Origin: Alisma plantago-aquatica
Lineage: Eukaryota > Streptophyta > Magnoliopsida > Alismatales > Alismataceae
DNA: 64,000 nucleotides
Direction of reading: 5' to 3'
Assembly (NCBI GenBank): GCA_963693085.1
Contig: OY856410.1
Location: 563,555,906-563,619,905 of the forward strand
Shown here: positions 1 through 10,991 of the stretch, piece by piece
How positions within the stretch are numbered: the first letter of the stretch is position 1
How the letters are laid out: each line of letters begins with the position of its first letter
Notes under the pieces: generated by a model
Databases searched by the model: none
Seen by the model: only the letters and a program-made list of their open reading frames with translations
Told to the model about the DNA's origin: nothing
Program-made: the position numbers and the translations under genes

Positions 1-295
1 CAAAAAATCCTTCATCAGTGACCTTATGGGGAGAATGAACTGCCAATGTTCCTACCCTTTTGTACTATTGAATAAAAAGCCCTGAGCAACTTCATTTATT
101 ACCATGATAGTTCCTTTAGGCCCTTTGTCGATTTTTACCATCCTTCTCTAACCACAATAATGACTCATGCTACCTTCTCTTGCATTCTTCTTGCTTTTAT
201 TTTCATAGAGTCTCCCTCACTATGACCACCACCACTAGGAACCATCCTAACCACCCCCTTAGTTGTTTCTTCACACACACACACATCATTCTACT
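1..295. other. Unassigned flank left of element 1
   Basis: No coding pattern or recognised repeat was found here. The stretch holds a short (CA)n run at about 272-286 and is otherwise ordinary AT-rich sequence. It is the DNA beside the left end of element 1, so it may be the target sequence or part of another old element that continues out of the window. Confidence 0.4.
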
Positions 296-751
296 AGTAA
301 AAACCGTCATCAAACCGACAACCAAATCATTACTAATTATGCAGAATAAACATAAACAACACATTAACAAAAATCACTAAAAATTTAAACCATTTGCAAG
401 TAGATCCTTTTCTTGAAAACTTTTACATAAAGATCCAAAACACATATATATTGTGATTCACATTGTACAAACATTGTTTCCTCTCATCTTGAGGACAAAC
501 ATATAATAGTTTCTTTAGCCACACATAGACTGAAGCAACATAAAACCTCGAGGCATACAAGCCAAAATTCTCAAATTGTTCATGAAACCACTACAAACTG
601 ACTCCAAGGACCTAAGAGTACAGAGATGACACATAGTACTTCTATCTATAAGACACGACAGACAGTACACTCAACCTGAGCTGTCACTGGTGCCTCAGCT
701 ATTGTCAGCTATTGTTCCTCCTCTACAGAAAGGTCTCCACCTCCTCGTGCA

Positions 752-817
752 CGTCCACCTAAAAATTGTGGATCCCACGGGGTGAGACAATTGTCCCAAC
801 GAGAGATATAACTCTCT
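752..817 (-). promoter_or_regulatory. Conserved U5 block of element 1 left LTR
   Basis: Read on the minus strand, this block has TATATCTCTCGTTGGG, then TGTCTCACCCCGTGGGA, then TTTTTAGGTGG. The same order of words occurs in the right LTR of element 1 (about 8757-8824) and in both LTRs of element 3 (23581-23654 and 30566-30639), although most of the remaining LTR sequence differs. I recall similar words near the ends of plant Tekay-type LTRs. The role is unknown; RNA 3'-end formation or packaging are possibilities only. Confidence 0.55.
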
Positions 818-1976
818 GTCGACCATATTATTATCACAGATTAAATATTATAAAACTGAGCAGAGGTTCTTTTAAATTAACAGGTAGGATTAATCATTGT
901 ATGAATAGAATAAAGTAATCTCCTTTCTTAAGGAGAACATAGCATCTACCCATGGTAGAGTTATAAATCATCTATCTGCTTTGCAAGGAATGTGACGAAG
1001 CATAAATAACATCTATCAACTAAGATGTATAACTGAATAGCACATCAAGCAATGTTTTTCGTATTTGATTCTTAAGCAAATATGCTACGTGGCTGAACAT
1101 ATTTTAACAATCACACTTATGCCCTGTGGAGATGAAACATACCCCGTTCATCTCCAACCGACCACAAACTTCCCACAAGTCAGTACCATACAAGGTCAAT
1201 GGGAGAGTCGGTTACCATGACCTCACTTGTCTCGGTCAGTATGAGACCACTTAGGCTTAGTAGGACATCTCGTGTTAGCTTCATAATAGTTGTGCCAGGG
1301 TACATAGGCATCCTCGCTTAGAGCTACAACATCAACTGTGCTCTCTTAGGGGAAACATATACTAACAACCGTCCCCAGTCACTGAGTTATGGTCACTTAG
1401 GCACCATACACTGAGCCATGGTCACATAGGCACCATGCTCTGAGCCATGGGTCAGTTCACCCTGCTTTATTGAGACATTCTTATGCAATTACTGAGTCAT
1501 GGTCACTTAGGCACCATGCCCCCACATATTTAAAAATATGCATTTCGAGTTTTGCCGCGGGAAACCCGTTTCACCATTCAGCAAATTATGACACTGATGG
1601 ATCTATGGCCAGGGCAATGTTTTATGGTTTCTAGTGATATATTAAGTGCATTACAACATTCTTTTAGCATCAACCAAGTTATCATTATTAATCACAACAA
1701 ATACTACAAAGAAAGGTGTAATACATCTATCATGTACTTTTCAACTCTTTAAAACACATGATACTTGGGATCACAGTCCCTTATCACATTATTGGGAGTT
1801 CTTATCCCTTTACATCATCATTATCATGATTACTGGATCTAGGTATTCAACCCTTAGATCATCACATATCATTGTTACCTCTATAACAGGTAGCCATTAC
1901 CTCTAGGTCCTCAGACCAAGGTATCCATTTCACTTGTTGTACAAGTATTCCACATAGCTCACATAGTTTAATTAAG

Positions 1977-2266
1977 CATCTTATCACCTCTCACTAGGCA
2001 ACAACTTATTCACATGGCTCACAAGGCCATTACACATCTTGTCACCTCTCACTAGGAAACAACTTATTCACATTGCTAATAATGACATTGTACATCTTGT
2101 CACCTCTCACTAGGCAACAACTTATTCACATGGCTCATAAGGCCATAGCACATCTTGTCACCTCTCACTAGGCAAAAACTTATTCACATGGCTCACAAGG
2201 TCATTTCACATCTTGTCACCTCTCACTAGGCAACAACTTATTCACACGGCTCACAAGGCCATTAAT
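1977..2266. repeat. 58-bp tandem repeat, 5 copies, in element 1 left LTR
   Basis: Five head-to-tail copies of a 58-bp unit start at 1977, 2035, 2093, 2151 and 2209. Each contains a form of CACCTCTCACTAGGCAACAA followed by TTATTCACATGGCTCACAAGG. The unit is not a multiple of three and no coding sense is likely. The other LTR has six copies at the matching place. Confidence 0.95.
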
Positions 2267-2739
2267 CCTTATGATTGTTATACAAGTATTTAACATGCCT
2301 TACAAGGCTTATGCAATAAGAGAAATACAACCTTCCCGTCATTAGGTTTAAGGTTTCCCTTAATAGTCAGATAGGGTTTCATGTTCATATTAATAATCCA
2401 AACCCTAATTCATTGCCCCATACATCTAGGAACATACATTGATATCATAAGTATTTAATCGTACTTATATATATTCTCATCATTTATCATTAAATGATTA
2501 TCAACACAAAGCATGTGTTTCTCTCTCATCCTTACTAGGACATCAAATATATCATACTTTTGGTACAATCCTCATCTTTGAGGAATATTATTCCATCATT
2601 AACAAGTCACATTATCTTTCAATCAATCACACATGATTGAAGTGTCACTTCCATATTGGTATCAAGATATGTGTATTATCATATTATACTTTAAACCACA
2701 TACTTTACTTCATGTCATATATTCATATTGGGCATGTGG

Positions 2740-3960
2740 TATAACCACATCACCATGTCATGTTTGAGGGTGTAGACCCTAATCAGGATATCGTGCACCC
2801 ATATCAGATGGACTATCACTTAGATCTTATTACTTCAAATTAGCTTTGTATCGAGTATGAGCTAGGTGTAAGACCCCATATCAGGTATAAGCTATGTGCT
2901 TGGTGCCATATCGTGCACAAGCCATGTACTTGAGACCATACTGTGCCCAAGGTGTGCACCAAATCAGGCAACATATCAAGTAACGATATTGGGCAACATA
3001 TCGGGTAACCATATCGGGCAACATATCGGTTAACCATTCAGGTAGAACCTTAGACACATATACTCTCTATTCCTTCAAGGATCAACCTTATCATATAGTT
3101 ACTTGAAAATCTTGGTGTCTTTATTAAATTTTCATACCACCATCCCTTACACATAAAAAGGGGGTATATCGGATTCCAATCCCTCATCTATGGTTTTCCA
3201 CTTAGATTGGTTACATCATGCCATATTGTGCATGAAGTAAGAATTGCACCTCATATCATTAACAAGATAAGAGTAGGTGATATTCCTTATCAATCTAGAG
3301 ATATCATTCATATCGTCCATGTGGTATCACTCACCACTTTGTATTAGTTTACCCATCACCTAGGGCTATCCACTCTATATTGTTTAGAGTTTTCACCTTC
3401 TATCGTGCAAGAGTTGTAGTCTTAATCTTGTGTCATGTATAAGGGTAAATGGGCATTTCCCATATCGTGCAAAGGGAATGGCTCATATCATGCATGAGCT
3501 ATCCTTTATCCCCATATCAGATTAACCCCATATTGGGTTTCATATCGGGTTGAGGGTTTCAAGCATATCGGTTTACACTTAGAATCCATACCTTATATCG
3601 TGCATAGTTGTTTACTCAATTATTCATATTGTGCACCAGATGTGTGCTTCATGATATCATGCACAAGTTTATAATTACATGATCATATCGGGAAAGGAAT
3701 ACTTGCTATCCTCACTAATATTGGGTTACCCAAATTGGGGTTTCATATCCACTTACAAGTATACATTTAACCTTGTATCATGCATGGACTCTATACTTTG
3801 ACTTCCTATTGTGCAAGCATATCGTGCAAGCATCTTGTGCAAGCATATCATGCAAGAATCTTGTGCAAGCATATCATGCAAGAATCTTGTGCAAGCATAT
3901 TGTGTAAGAAATGTTTACACATACCCATATCGGGTTAGACCTACTTGTATGTAAACTTGA
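2740..3960. repeat. Field of ATATCGTGCA / ATATCGGG motifs in element 1 LTR
   Basis: Several dozen variants of CATATCGTGCA and CATATCGGGT are scattered over 1.2 kb, often 15-40 bp apart. Many have decayed to ATATCATGCA or ATATTGTGCA, as expected from CpG loss. The part of this field before the break also occurs in the right LTR (about 10780-10980). The motif contains the palindrome ATAT and the overlapping GATATC/TGCA words. It lies downstream of the predicted TATA in element sense, so it would be transcribed. Confidence 0.8.
3815..3905. repeat. 13-bp tandem array, 7 copies
   Basis: Seven consecutive 13-bp units run from 3815 to 3905. They alternate between forms of AAGCATATCGTGC and AAGAATCTTGTGC, so the higher-order period is 26 bp over most of the array. 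It is a local amplification inside the ATATCG motif field. Confidence 0.9.
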
Positions 3961-4506
3961 GCCCGATATCACTTTATGAAGTGATACCATCTTCTTCAAG
4001 ATCTAGACCATCGTTCTAATTGTTATAGTTCATGGCAACAGGTCTAGAAAACTACTAGAACTCATAAATTCATCAACTATTTCAGAATATTTCAGAATTG
4101 AAAGTAGTTCATTAAGTATAGCAATTTTAGATGATGAATAATAACATGATAGAGTTCAAGTTATATAACCTGCCTTGTGAACAGATTCAAAACTCCAAGC
4201 TGCAAATATTCACGTCCTAAGGTTGAAGAAGAACTTCTACCAGGTCCAAGGCTCATTCTGAACCCTCCATAGACAAGAAATCACCATAATTAAGTACTTG
4301 ATGGAGAAGGAAAGAAAGCAATATTCACAACCCGATATCCTATATCAACCAAGGTTGAAGGTGACCAAAGCCTTACCTAAAGCTTGATGCTCAAGCTCTC
4401 CTAGCTCCTTGAGCTGCTTTTCACGATACCTAAGGGTCCTTGCATGATATCTCCAAGGGAGATGGTTATGAGGATAGTAAACTTTCATAAGTTGGTGAAT
4501 GGTGGA

Positions 4507-4514
4507 GTATATAT
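4507..4514 (-). promoter_or_regulatory. Probable TATA box of element 1 LTR
   Basis: A TATATA run in the minus-strand context AAGTATATATACTCC lies about 0.9 kb from the U3 end of the LTR. The TATA of element 3 is at a matching distance. The position is the main support; the run is symmetric and short. Confidence 0.45.
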
Positions 4515-6841
4515 ACTTGGTTCATGAGATAAAGCATATAAGAGGTGTCTTCACCTCATGCAACTAGATGAAACGTGGCCATGCATGGTTGATATGTGGC
4601 CATGCATGTACACATCTATATCTTGCCATGCAAGAGACTTGGGGATAACTTATAGGAAATATCTCGGCCCTTAATTATCTTGTTGGGCAAGTTATCTCAT
4701 CTTTATCTCATTAAATAAGCAACCCGATACACTTTTTATAAAGACTTTGAAACCCGTCACTGGCCACCTCCTTGAGGTGGTCTACCCATCATGGACTTTT
4801 CCAAGGCTCAACAAACTGATAGGAGGCTCCTACTTTGGCTCCTTGGCTGACAGGGCTCTCAAGTCTTCCACCTGATACAACACATGTAAGGCTTTTGCCT
4901 TCAGCTCATTTTTTATCTTTCATCACCAAGAGTATCATCACTCAACTCTAATTCAAACATAGCGCCCCCTTATTTCTATTTCCTCCCAAAGATACATATA
5001 GGAAGTAGGGTCACTCTAGAGGTGGTTATTTTGCATTTCAACCCTATACATTGGGTAATTTACAAATTGTACCAAAATTGGTGCACACAACACTTGCATT
5101 ATTCAAACAAGTTGTAACTTGAGATTTAGGCTTTCCACAAGCCACCACTTAGCATCATTATATTTCTTGTGATACTAAACACTTATAACACATTCCACAT
5201 GTGACATTTTGCAATGTAACCCCTCATCTTGGGTAAATTGCACTTTTCACTCGGACTTTGATATAATGCACAGATAGTTTGCAATTAAGCTCAAACTTGA
5301 AAAAAAAAACATCCCAAGAAGCATTAATTACCTTACAAAAGGTTAGAACTCGTTAATAAATAACTTTCTTAAGAAAAACTTCTAGGGTTAAGCCATAACC
5401 TAGGTCATGGGAATTACAATTATAAATTCCTAATAAGGATTTTGTCCCCAAAATCCCAGATGAAGGAAGACAATTGTCGTTCATGCCTCACGTCATCAAA
5501 TCTCCACATAACATCTTGATGTCATGGAGATGCCATAGAACTTTGATCAGTACATTTTTTTCCACTTAGGGTTATCATTTGAAACTTGTCATACAAGAAA
5601 TACATTCGACTATCTTTTAATCATTGACTTATAGTGTATAATCTGTGTCAGGTAACACTTTCTATATCAAAGAAGTGCTCTTCCTACTTTGAATCATTCA
5701 GGTGTCAAACCCCACTTAGTTTTAGCATTTCTCTTTCATGTAGAGATTATGGTTACGTTTTATCACCCACTTGGGACTTACAAGTCTTATCATATATTTC
5801 CAGTGTCGTTCTAATCTTTTTGACACAACACAAAACTTTCTTATGACTTGTACCAATTATCTTTCTAGTTATACATTCTATTTTCGTAAGGAAAAGTCAC
5901 TTGCTATAGGAGAACTTATCTCAGAGATACTTCTAGATGTTATGGATAGACTTCCTCAATAGATCTAGATAGGGGTACATTAAGGAATTATTTTTTTTTT
6001 AACTTTGATAAGCTTTTCTCAAAACGATTCTACAATTGTTTCTACAATTAGTAAATCCTTAATGATGTCATGTTTATGCAGAGCATAAACCCCTAATGTA
6101 TGATGTTCATACTATTTTATATATATCTAGACTGACTTCACAGTTGGCCATTCCAGGTAACCAACATAAATCATCTAATTAGAAGTTATGTCTTTACTTT
6201 TCCATATCACCTGGTATATCTGGGATACCATAATTCCTTACCTTGGTATCCTTCACATGTCTCAAAAACACATCATATCTATATCATATCCATCTCTCTA
6301 TTTTTAATATCAAAGTCAACATACAAAAGGATCTTTCTTTTATCTTGGGACAGAATATGTTACATATATCTTTATCTTGGAACTGAAGTCCAAGACAAAC
6401 TGATACTTTTCTAAGTATCCATCAACAGATCACCTCTAACTCATGCACATCAAGTGTCCTCATACTCACTTGATTTCCATGTTCCTGAAAGGAAGAACAT
6501 GAATAAACATATTCCTTTCATCACCCCATCATTACCTAGGGTTGTTCATCAAAGAGGAGACATCATCATCTTCTAAGATTATTACATGAACCTTCACCGT
6601 TCATGAATCATTTACACTTGTTGCATCTCAGGTTCCTTGCCATCCGCATAGGAATTATATGGGTGATTACATATCACCACCTCTTTCTTTGTTATTGGCT
6701 AACATGTTCATGAATATTTCATGGTTTTATCACATTCCCCATTTCTACATTATGGGAAAAGATCTTTATCATTCACACAGACTTTATCAAACAGGGATCA
6801 CATCCCTTGTTCTCATTCTCTTATCATGAGGATTATACTCT

Positions 6842-7060
6842 TTACTTCCTCATACACATAGATTGATCTGAGATCATCTCAGGTTTCACTTGATTGCACT
6901 TAGGATGTGATACAAATGTCCATACCATACTTCTAGTTTCGTTATGCTCACTAGATTGTCTCAGGATGACTACTTGATTAGAGTAATCAGAAAGATAACA
7001 ATCTAAGAGTTCCATACTCACCTTATCTTCAATAGTTGAATACCTGGCCAGGGTATACAA
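6842..7060 (-). pseudogene. 72-codon open stretch in element 1 interior, product unknown
   Basis: A short open frame (72 residues, mixed composition, no membrane segment) is preserved. The matching stretch in element 3 (about 25105-25250) keeps the nucleotide similarity but is interrupted by stops. It probably derives from the pol or gag region of the ancestral element, but I do not recognise the domain. It is unlikely to be expressed as a protein. Confidence 0.3.
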
Positions 7061-7533
7061 GTACTGAGATTAGGTAGTATGCACTTTGTGTACTATCATA
7101 TTCCTTACTTTTTGTATCATCACAAACACATGATTTAGCATTTCTGGATTTTCTTTAGGCATGACTTCTATATCTCATCCTCTTTCACACAAATAGGAGC
7201 AATTATAAAGCATTTAAAAGAATACTAAATAAAATATAAATTCTAGTATTCATCATTTCTTCCCTATGTTCCCATAGGGGCAATCACTAGGGAGGTCCAT
7301 ATCAACAATCCTTTTTATGATTATCAGATAACATCAAGATAAGGCATATTAAAATGAAAAAGCTCTATCTAACTATTACCCCTCACGGTCATCCACCGCT
7401 TCAGGTTGACTCAACACATAGAGTCTATTTGTTTCATGTTGTTACTTTTTCCTTTTTACACTATTGGTTGTACCTTTCATAATCCCTGTCGAGTCTACCT
7501 CAGTTGTTGGGTCATTTCCTCCCTTGTTTTTAA

Positions 7534-7575
7534 ACAAAAGAATTGAGTATGCTCAACATGTCCATATTTATGACA
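7534..7575 (-). pseudogene. Degenerate gag CCHC zinc knuckle of element 1
   Basis: The minus strand encodes CHKYGHVEHTQFFC. This has the spacing of a retroviral-type zinc knuckle (C-X2-C-X4-H-X4-C), with positions 1, 9 and 14 kept as Cys, His and Cys. The second Cys is Tyr, one base change from TGT. The knuckle binds RNA in the nucleocapsid part of gag. Its place, about 0.7 kb from the primer site, fits gag. Flanking frames are broken, so it is a remnant. Confidence 0.6.
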
Positions 7576-8060
7576 TGTCTTGTCCTTGTACCATGGTCTT
7601 ATCGATCTTATTAGCGACGTAGAGACAAAACCATGGGTTCTTACAGGTAGAAAGTTAGGACATTTGCCTTTTCATAGTGATTACTACCCTAGTGCACTTG
7701 GCATTTATTGCACTGGTGGCACCAAAAACTTTGGCTTTTTAGAACAACTAGGCAAATGTCTCTAGAATTGTAGTGACACTTCCTTAATTCAGGCTTATTT
7801 CCCCTTCTTGGGCACTGCCATCACAGATACACTATCTATCTAAACTTATGACAGAGTCTATTTTCTTGCCATATGTTAATCCTTCCAACATTTTCCACTG
7901 TTCCTCATGACTATGTCATTCAGGAACCCTTTTAAAGCCCAAAGTTTCTGCATTAAAGACTAGTAATCTAGGTTGTAATGCTAGTATCCAGTCTAATATA
8001 TGTATCATTGTTGTCTTAACTTGCCTATCAACAGCATAAATATTGGATTCTCTATCCTGA

Positions 8061-8174
8061 TCAGATCATGATGGAAATTCTCAGGCACTCATTCTTTTCT
8101 TGCCTGATCCCTTGCACCCTTCTTGGTGCAATAACATTTCCCTCAACAATGTGTCCCTTGTGTTCTCCAACCAT
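8061..8174 (-). pseudogene. Truncated gag N-terminus of element 1 (37 residues)
   Basis: An ATG at 8174 opens a 37-residue frame beginning MVGEHKGHIVEGNVIAP and stopping at 8061. It starts about 120 bp after the primer site, where gag is expected. Element 3 has a matching 54-residue start with the pattern GEH-x2-HI-x2-GNV-x-AP, so the Met and following residues are a real shared gag start. Frameshifts end both soon after. Confidence 0.55.
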
Positions 8175-8290
8175 TTTTAAACTTCAACCTTTCTTCTGCA
8201 TAAGCAGAAGTCACTATAGGGTATACTGGAGGACACTAAAACAAACTCAACACCTTAGTTCTATGTCTCTGTAGACTCAGCGAACCTTAA

Positions 8291-8302
8291 GCTCTGATAC
8301 CA
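8291..8302 (-). other. Primer-binding site of element 1 (initiator tRNA-Met type)
   Basis: The complement of TGGTATCAGAGC is exact. It matches the 3' end of plant initiator methionine tRNA, used to prime minus-strand DNA in most chromoviruses and copia elements. Four bases separate it from the LTR starting at 8307. Confidence 0.9.
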
Positions 8303-8306
8303 AACT

Positions 8307-10991
8307 TATAACGACCGTCATCAAACCAACAACCAAATCGTTACTAATTATGCGAAATAAACATAAACAATGAATTAACAAAAATCACTAAAAATTTAAA
8401 CCATTTTCAAGTAGATCTTTTTCCTGGAAACGTTTACATAAAGATTCAACACATATATATATATATTGTGATTCACATTGTACAAACATTTTTTCCTCTC
8501 ATCTTGTGGACAATCATATAACAATTGCTTTAACAACACATAGACTGAAGCAACATAAAACCTCAAGGCATACAAGACAAAATCCTCAAATTGTTCATGA
8601 AACCTCTACGAACTGACTCGAAGGACCTGAGAGTACGGAGATGACACATAGGACTTCTATCAACAAGAAACGAAAGACAGTACACTCAACCTGAGCTATC
8701 ACTACTACCTTAGTTGTTGTTCCTCCTCTTCATAAAGGTCTCCACCGCCTCGTGCATGTCCACCTAAAAATTATGGATCCCACAGGGTGAGACAATTGTC
8801 CCAGGGAGAGATATAACTCTCTGCTGACCATATTATTTCACAGATTAAACATTATAAAACTAAGCAGAGGTTCTTTTAAATTAACATGCATGATTAATCA
8901 TTGTATGAACAGAATAAAGTAATCTCCTTTCTTAAGGAGAACATTACATCTACCCATGGTAGAGTTATAAATCATCTATCTACTTTGCAAGGAATGTAAA
9001 GAAGCATAAATAACATCTATCAACTAAGATCTATAACTGAATTGCGCATCAAGCAATGTTTTCCATATTCCATTCTTAAGCAAATATGCTACGCGGCTGA
9101 ACATATTTTAACAATCAAACTTATGCCCTGAGGAGATGAAACATACCCCGTTCATCTCCAACTGACCAAAAACTTCTCACAAGTCAGTACCATACAAGGT
9201 CAATGGGAGAGATGGTTACCATGACCTCACTTGTCTCAGTCAGTATAAGACCACTTAGGCATAGCGGGATATCTCGTGTCAGCTGCATAATAGTTGTGCC
9301 AAGGTACATAGGCATCCTCTCTTAGAGCTATAGTGTCAATTGCACTCTCTTAGGGGAAACATCTACTAACAACCATCCCCATTCATTGAGTTATGGTCAC
9401 TTAGGCACCATAGTCTGAGACATGGTCACATAGGCACCATGCTCTGAGCCACGGGTTAGTTCACCCTGCTCTATTGAGACATTCTTATGCAATTACTGAG
9501 TCATGGTCACTTAGGCACCATGCCCCCACATATTCAAAAATATGAATTCCGAGTTATGCAATGGGAAATCCGTTTCACCATTCAGCAAATTCTGACACTG
9601 ATGGATCTATGGTTAGGGCAATGTTTTATGGTTTCTACTGATATATTAAGTGCATTACAACATTCTTTTAGAATCAACCAAGTTATCATTATTAATCACA
9701 ACAAATGCTACAAAGAAAGGTGTAATACATCTATCACATACTTTTCAACTCTTTAAAACACATGATACTTGGGATCTCAGTCCCTTATCACATTGTTAGG
9801 ATTTCTCATCCCTTCACATCATCATTATCATGAGTACTAAATTTGGGTATTCAACCCTTAGATCATCACATAGCATTGTTACCTCTATAATAGGTAACCA
9901 TTACCTCTAGGTCTTCAGACCAAGGTATTCATTTCACTTGTTGTACAAGTATTACACATAGTTCACATAATTTATTAATCATCTTGTCACCTCTCACTAG
10001 GAAAAAACTTATTCACATGGCTCACAAGGCCATTACACATCTTGTCACTTCTCACTAGGCAACAACTTATTCACATGGCTCACAAGGCCATTACACATCT
10101 TGTCACCTCTCACTAGGCAACAACTTATTCACATGTCTCACAAGGCCATTACACATCTTGTCACCTCTCACTAGGCAACAACTTTTTCACATGGCTCACA
10201 AGGCCATTACATATCTTGTCACCTCTCACTAGGGAACAACTTATTCACATGGCTCACAAGGCCATTACACATCTTGTAACCTCTCACTAGGCAACAACTT
10301 ATTCACATGGCTCACAAGGCCATTAATCATTATACTTGTTATACAAGTATTTAACATGCCTTACAAGGGTTATGCAATAAGAGAAATACAACCTTCCCAT
10401 CATTAGTGTTAGGGTTTCCCTTTATAGTCGGATAGGGTTTCATGTTCATATTATTAATCCAAACCTTAATTCATTGCTCCATACATCTAGGAGCATGCAT
10501 TGATATCATAAGTATTCAATCATACTTATATATATTCTCATCATTTATCATTAAATGATTATCAACACAAAGCATGTGTTTCTCTCTCATACTTACTAGG
10601 ATATCAAATACATCGTAATTTTTGTTCAATCCTCCTCTTTGAGGAATATTAGTCCATCATTAACAAGTCACATTATCTATCAATAAATCACACATGATTG
10701 AAGTGTCACTTCCATATTGGTATCAAGATGTGTGTATTATCATATTATACTTTAAACCACATCCTTTACTTCATGTCATATATTCATATCGGGCATGTGG
10801 TATAACCACATCACCATGTCACGTTTGAGGGTGTAAACCCTTATCAGGATATCGTGTACCCATATCAAATGGACTATCGCTTAGATCTTATTACTTCAAA
10901 TTAGCTTTATATCGGGTATAAGCTATGTTCTTGGTGCCATATCGTGCACAAGTCATGTACTTGACACCATAACGTGCACAAGGTGTTCACT
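8307..10991 (-). repeat. Element 1 right LTR (5' LTR), truncated by element 2
   Basis: This copy aligns with 296 to about 2962 of the left LTR, with differences at several percent of sites by eye. It stops at 10991, directly before the TG terminus of element 2. The other 2.4 kb (equivalent to 2963-5418) does not reappear beyond element 2, so it was lost in a deletion. Confidence 0.9.
9980..10327. repeat. 58-bp tandem repeat, 6 copies, in element 1 right LTR
   Basis: Copies start at 9980, 10038, 10096, 10154, 10212 and 10270 with an exact 58-bp step. The left LTR has five. LTRs are identical at insertion, so one copy was gained or lost afterwards. Confidence 0.95.

Larger units (their letters stand above)
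296..5418 (-). repeat. Element 1 left LTR (3' LTR in element sense), 5.1 kb
   Basis: This LTR is complete. In element sense it starts TGTAATTCCCATGACC at 5418 and ends at 296, aligning with the copy that starts at 8307. At 5123 bp it is long even for plant gypsy elements. A TATA-like stretch lies at 4507-4514, about 0.9 kb from the U3 end, so about 4.2 kb would be R-U5. It contains a 58-bp tandem array, a field of ATATCG motifs and a 13-bp array. The outermost base of the left end seems mutated (A for T of the TG terminus). Confidence 0.85.
5419..8306 (-). other. Element 1 interior: decayed gag scraps and non-coding DNA
   Basis: In element sense this runs from the primer site at 8291-8302 to the purine-rich end at 5419-5470 (word GATTTTGGGGACAAAATCC). 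It is collinear with the interior of element 3 in at least three segments: the gag start, the stretch around 7740-7900, and 6842-7060 beside the words CCCTGGCCAGGTA. No RT, RNase H or integrase motif was found on either strand. The interior is about 2.9 kb, against roughly 5 kb or more in an autonomous chromovirus. It therefore looks like an inherited deleted interior and not a private decay of this copy. Confidence 0.75.
296..10991 (-). mobile_element. Element 1: large non-autonomous gypsy-type LTR element (LARD-like)
   Basis: Two direct repeats (296-5418 and 8307-10991) flank a 2.9 kb interior. An exact complement of the primer-binding motif TGGTATCAGAGC sits just inside the right repeat at 8291-8302, so the element reads on the minus strand. 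The polypurine-like end at 5419-5470 resembles the usual gypsy ending before a 3' LTR. The interior has no RT, RNase H or integrase; only gag scraps are seen. Large LTRs with a non-coding interior define the LARD class, whose members need proteins from a related autonomous element. The right LTR is cut at 10991 by element 2, and the remaining 2.4 kb of it is not found further right. Confidence 0.85.

Noticed and set aside
1977..2266. CRISPR-like direct repeats
   Set aside because: Units are contiguous with no unique spacers, and the context is a plant LTR. They are tandem repeats.
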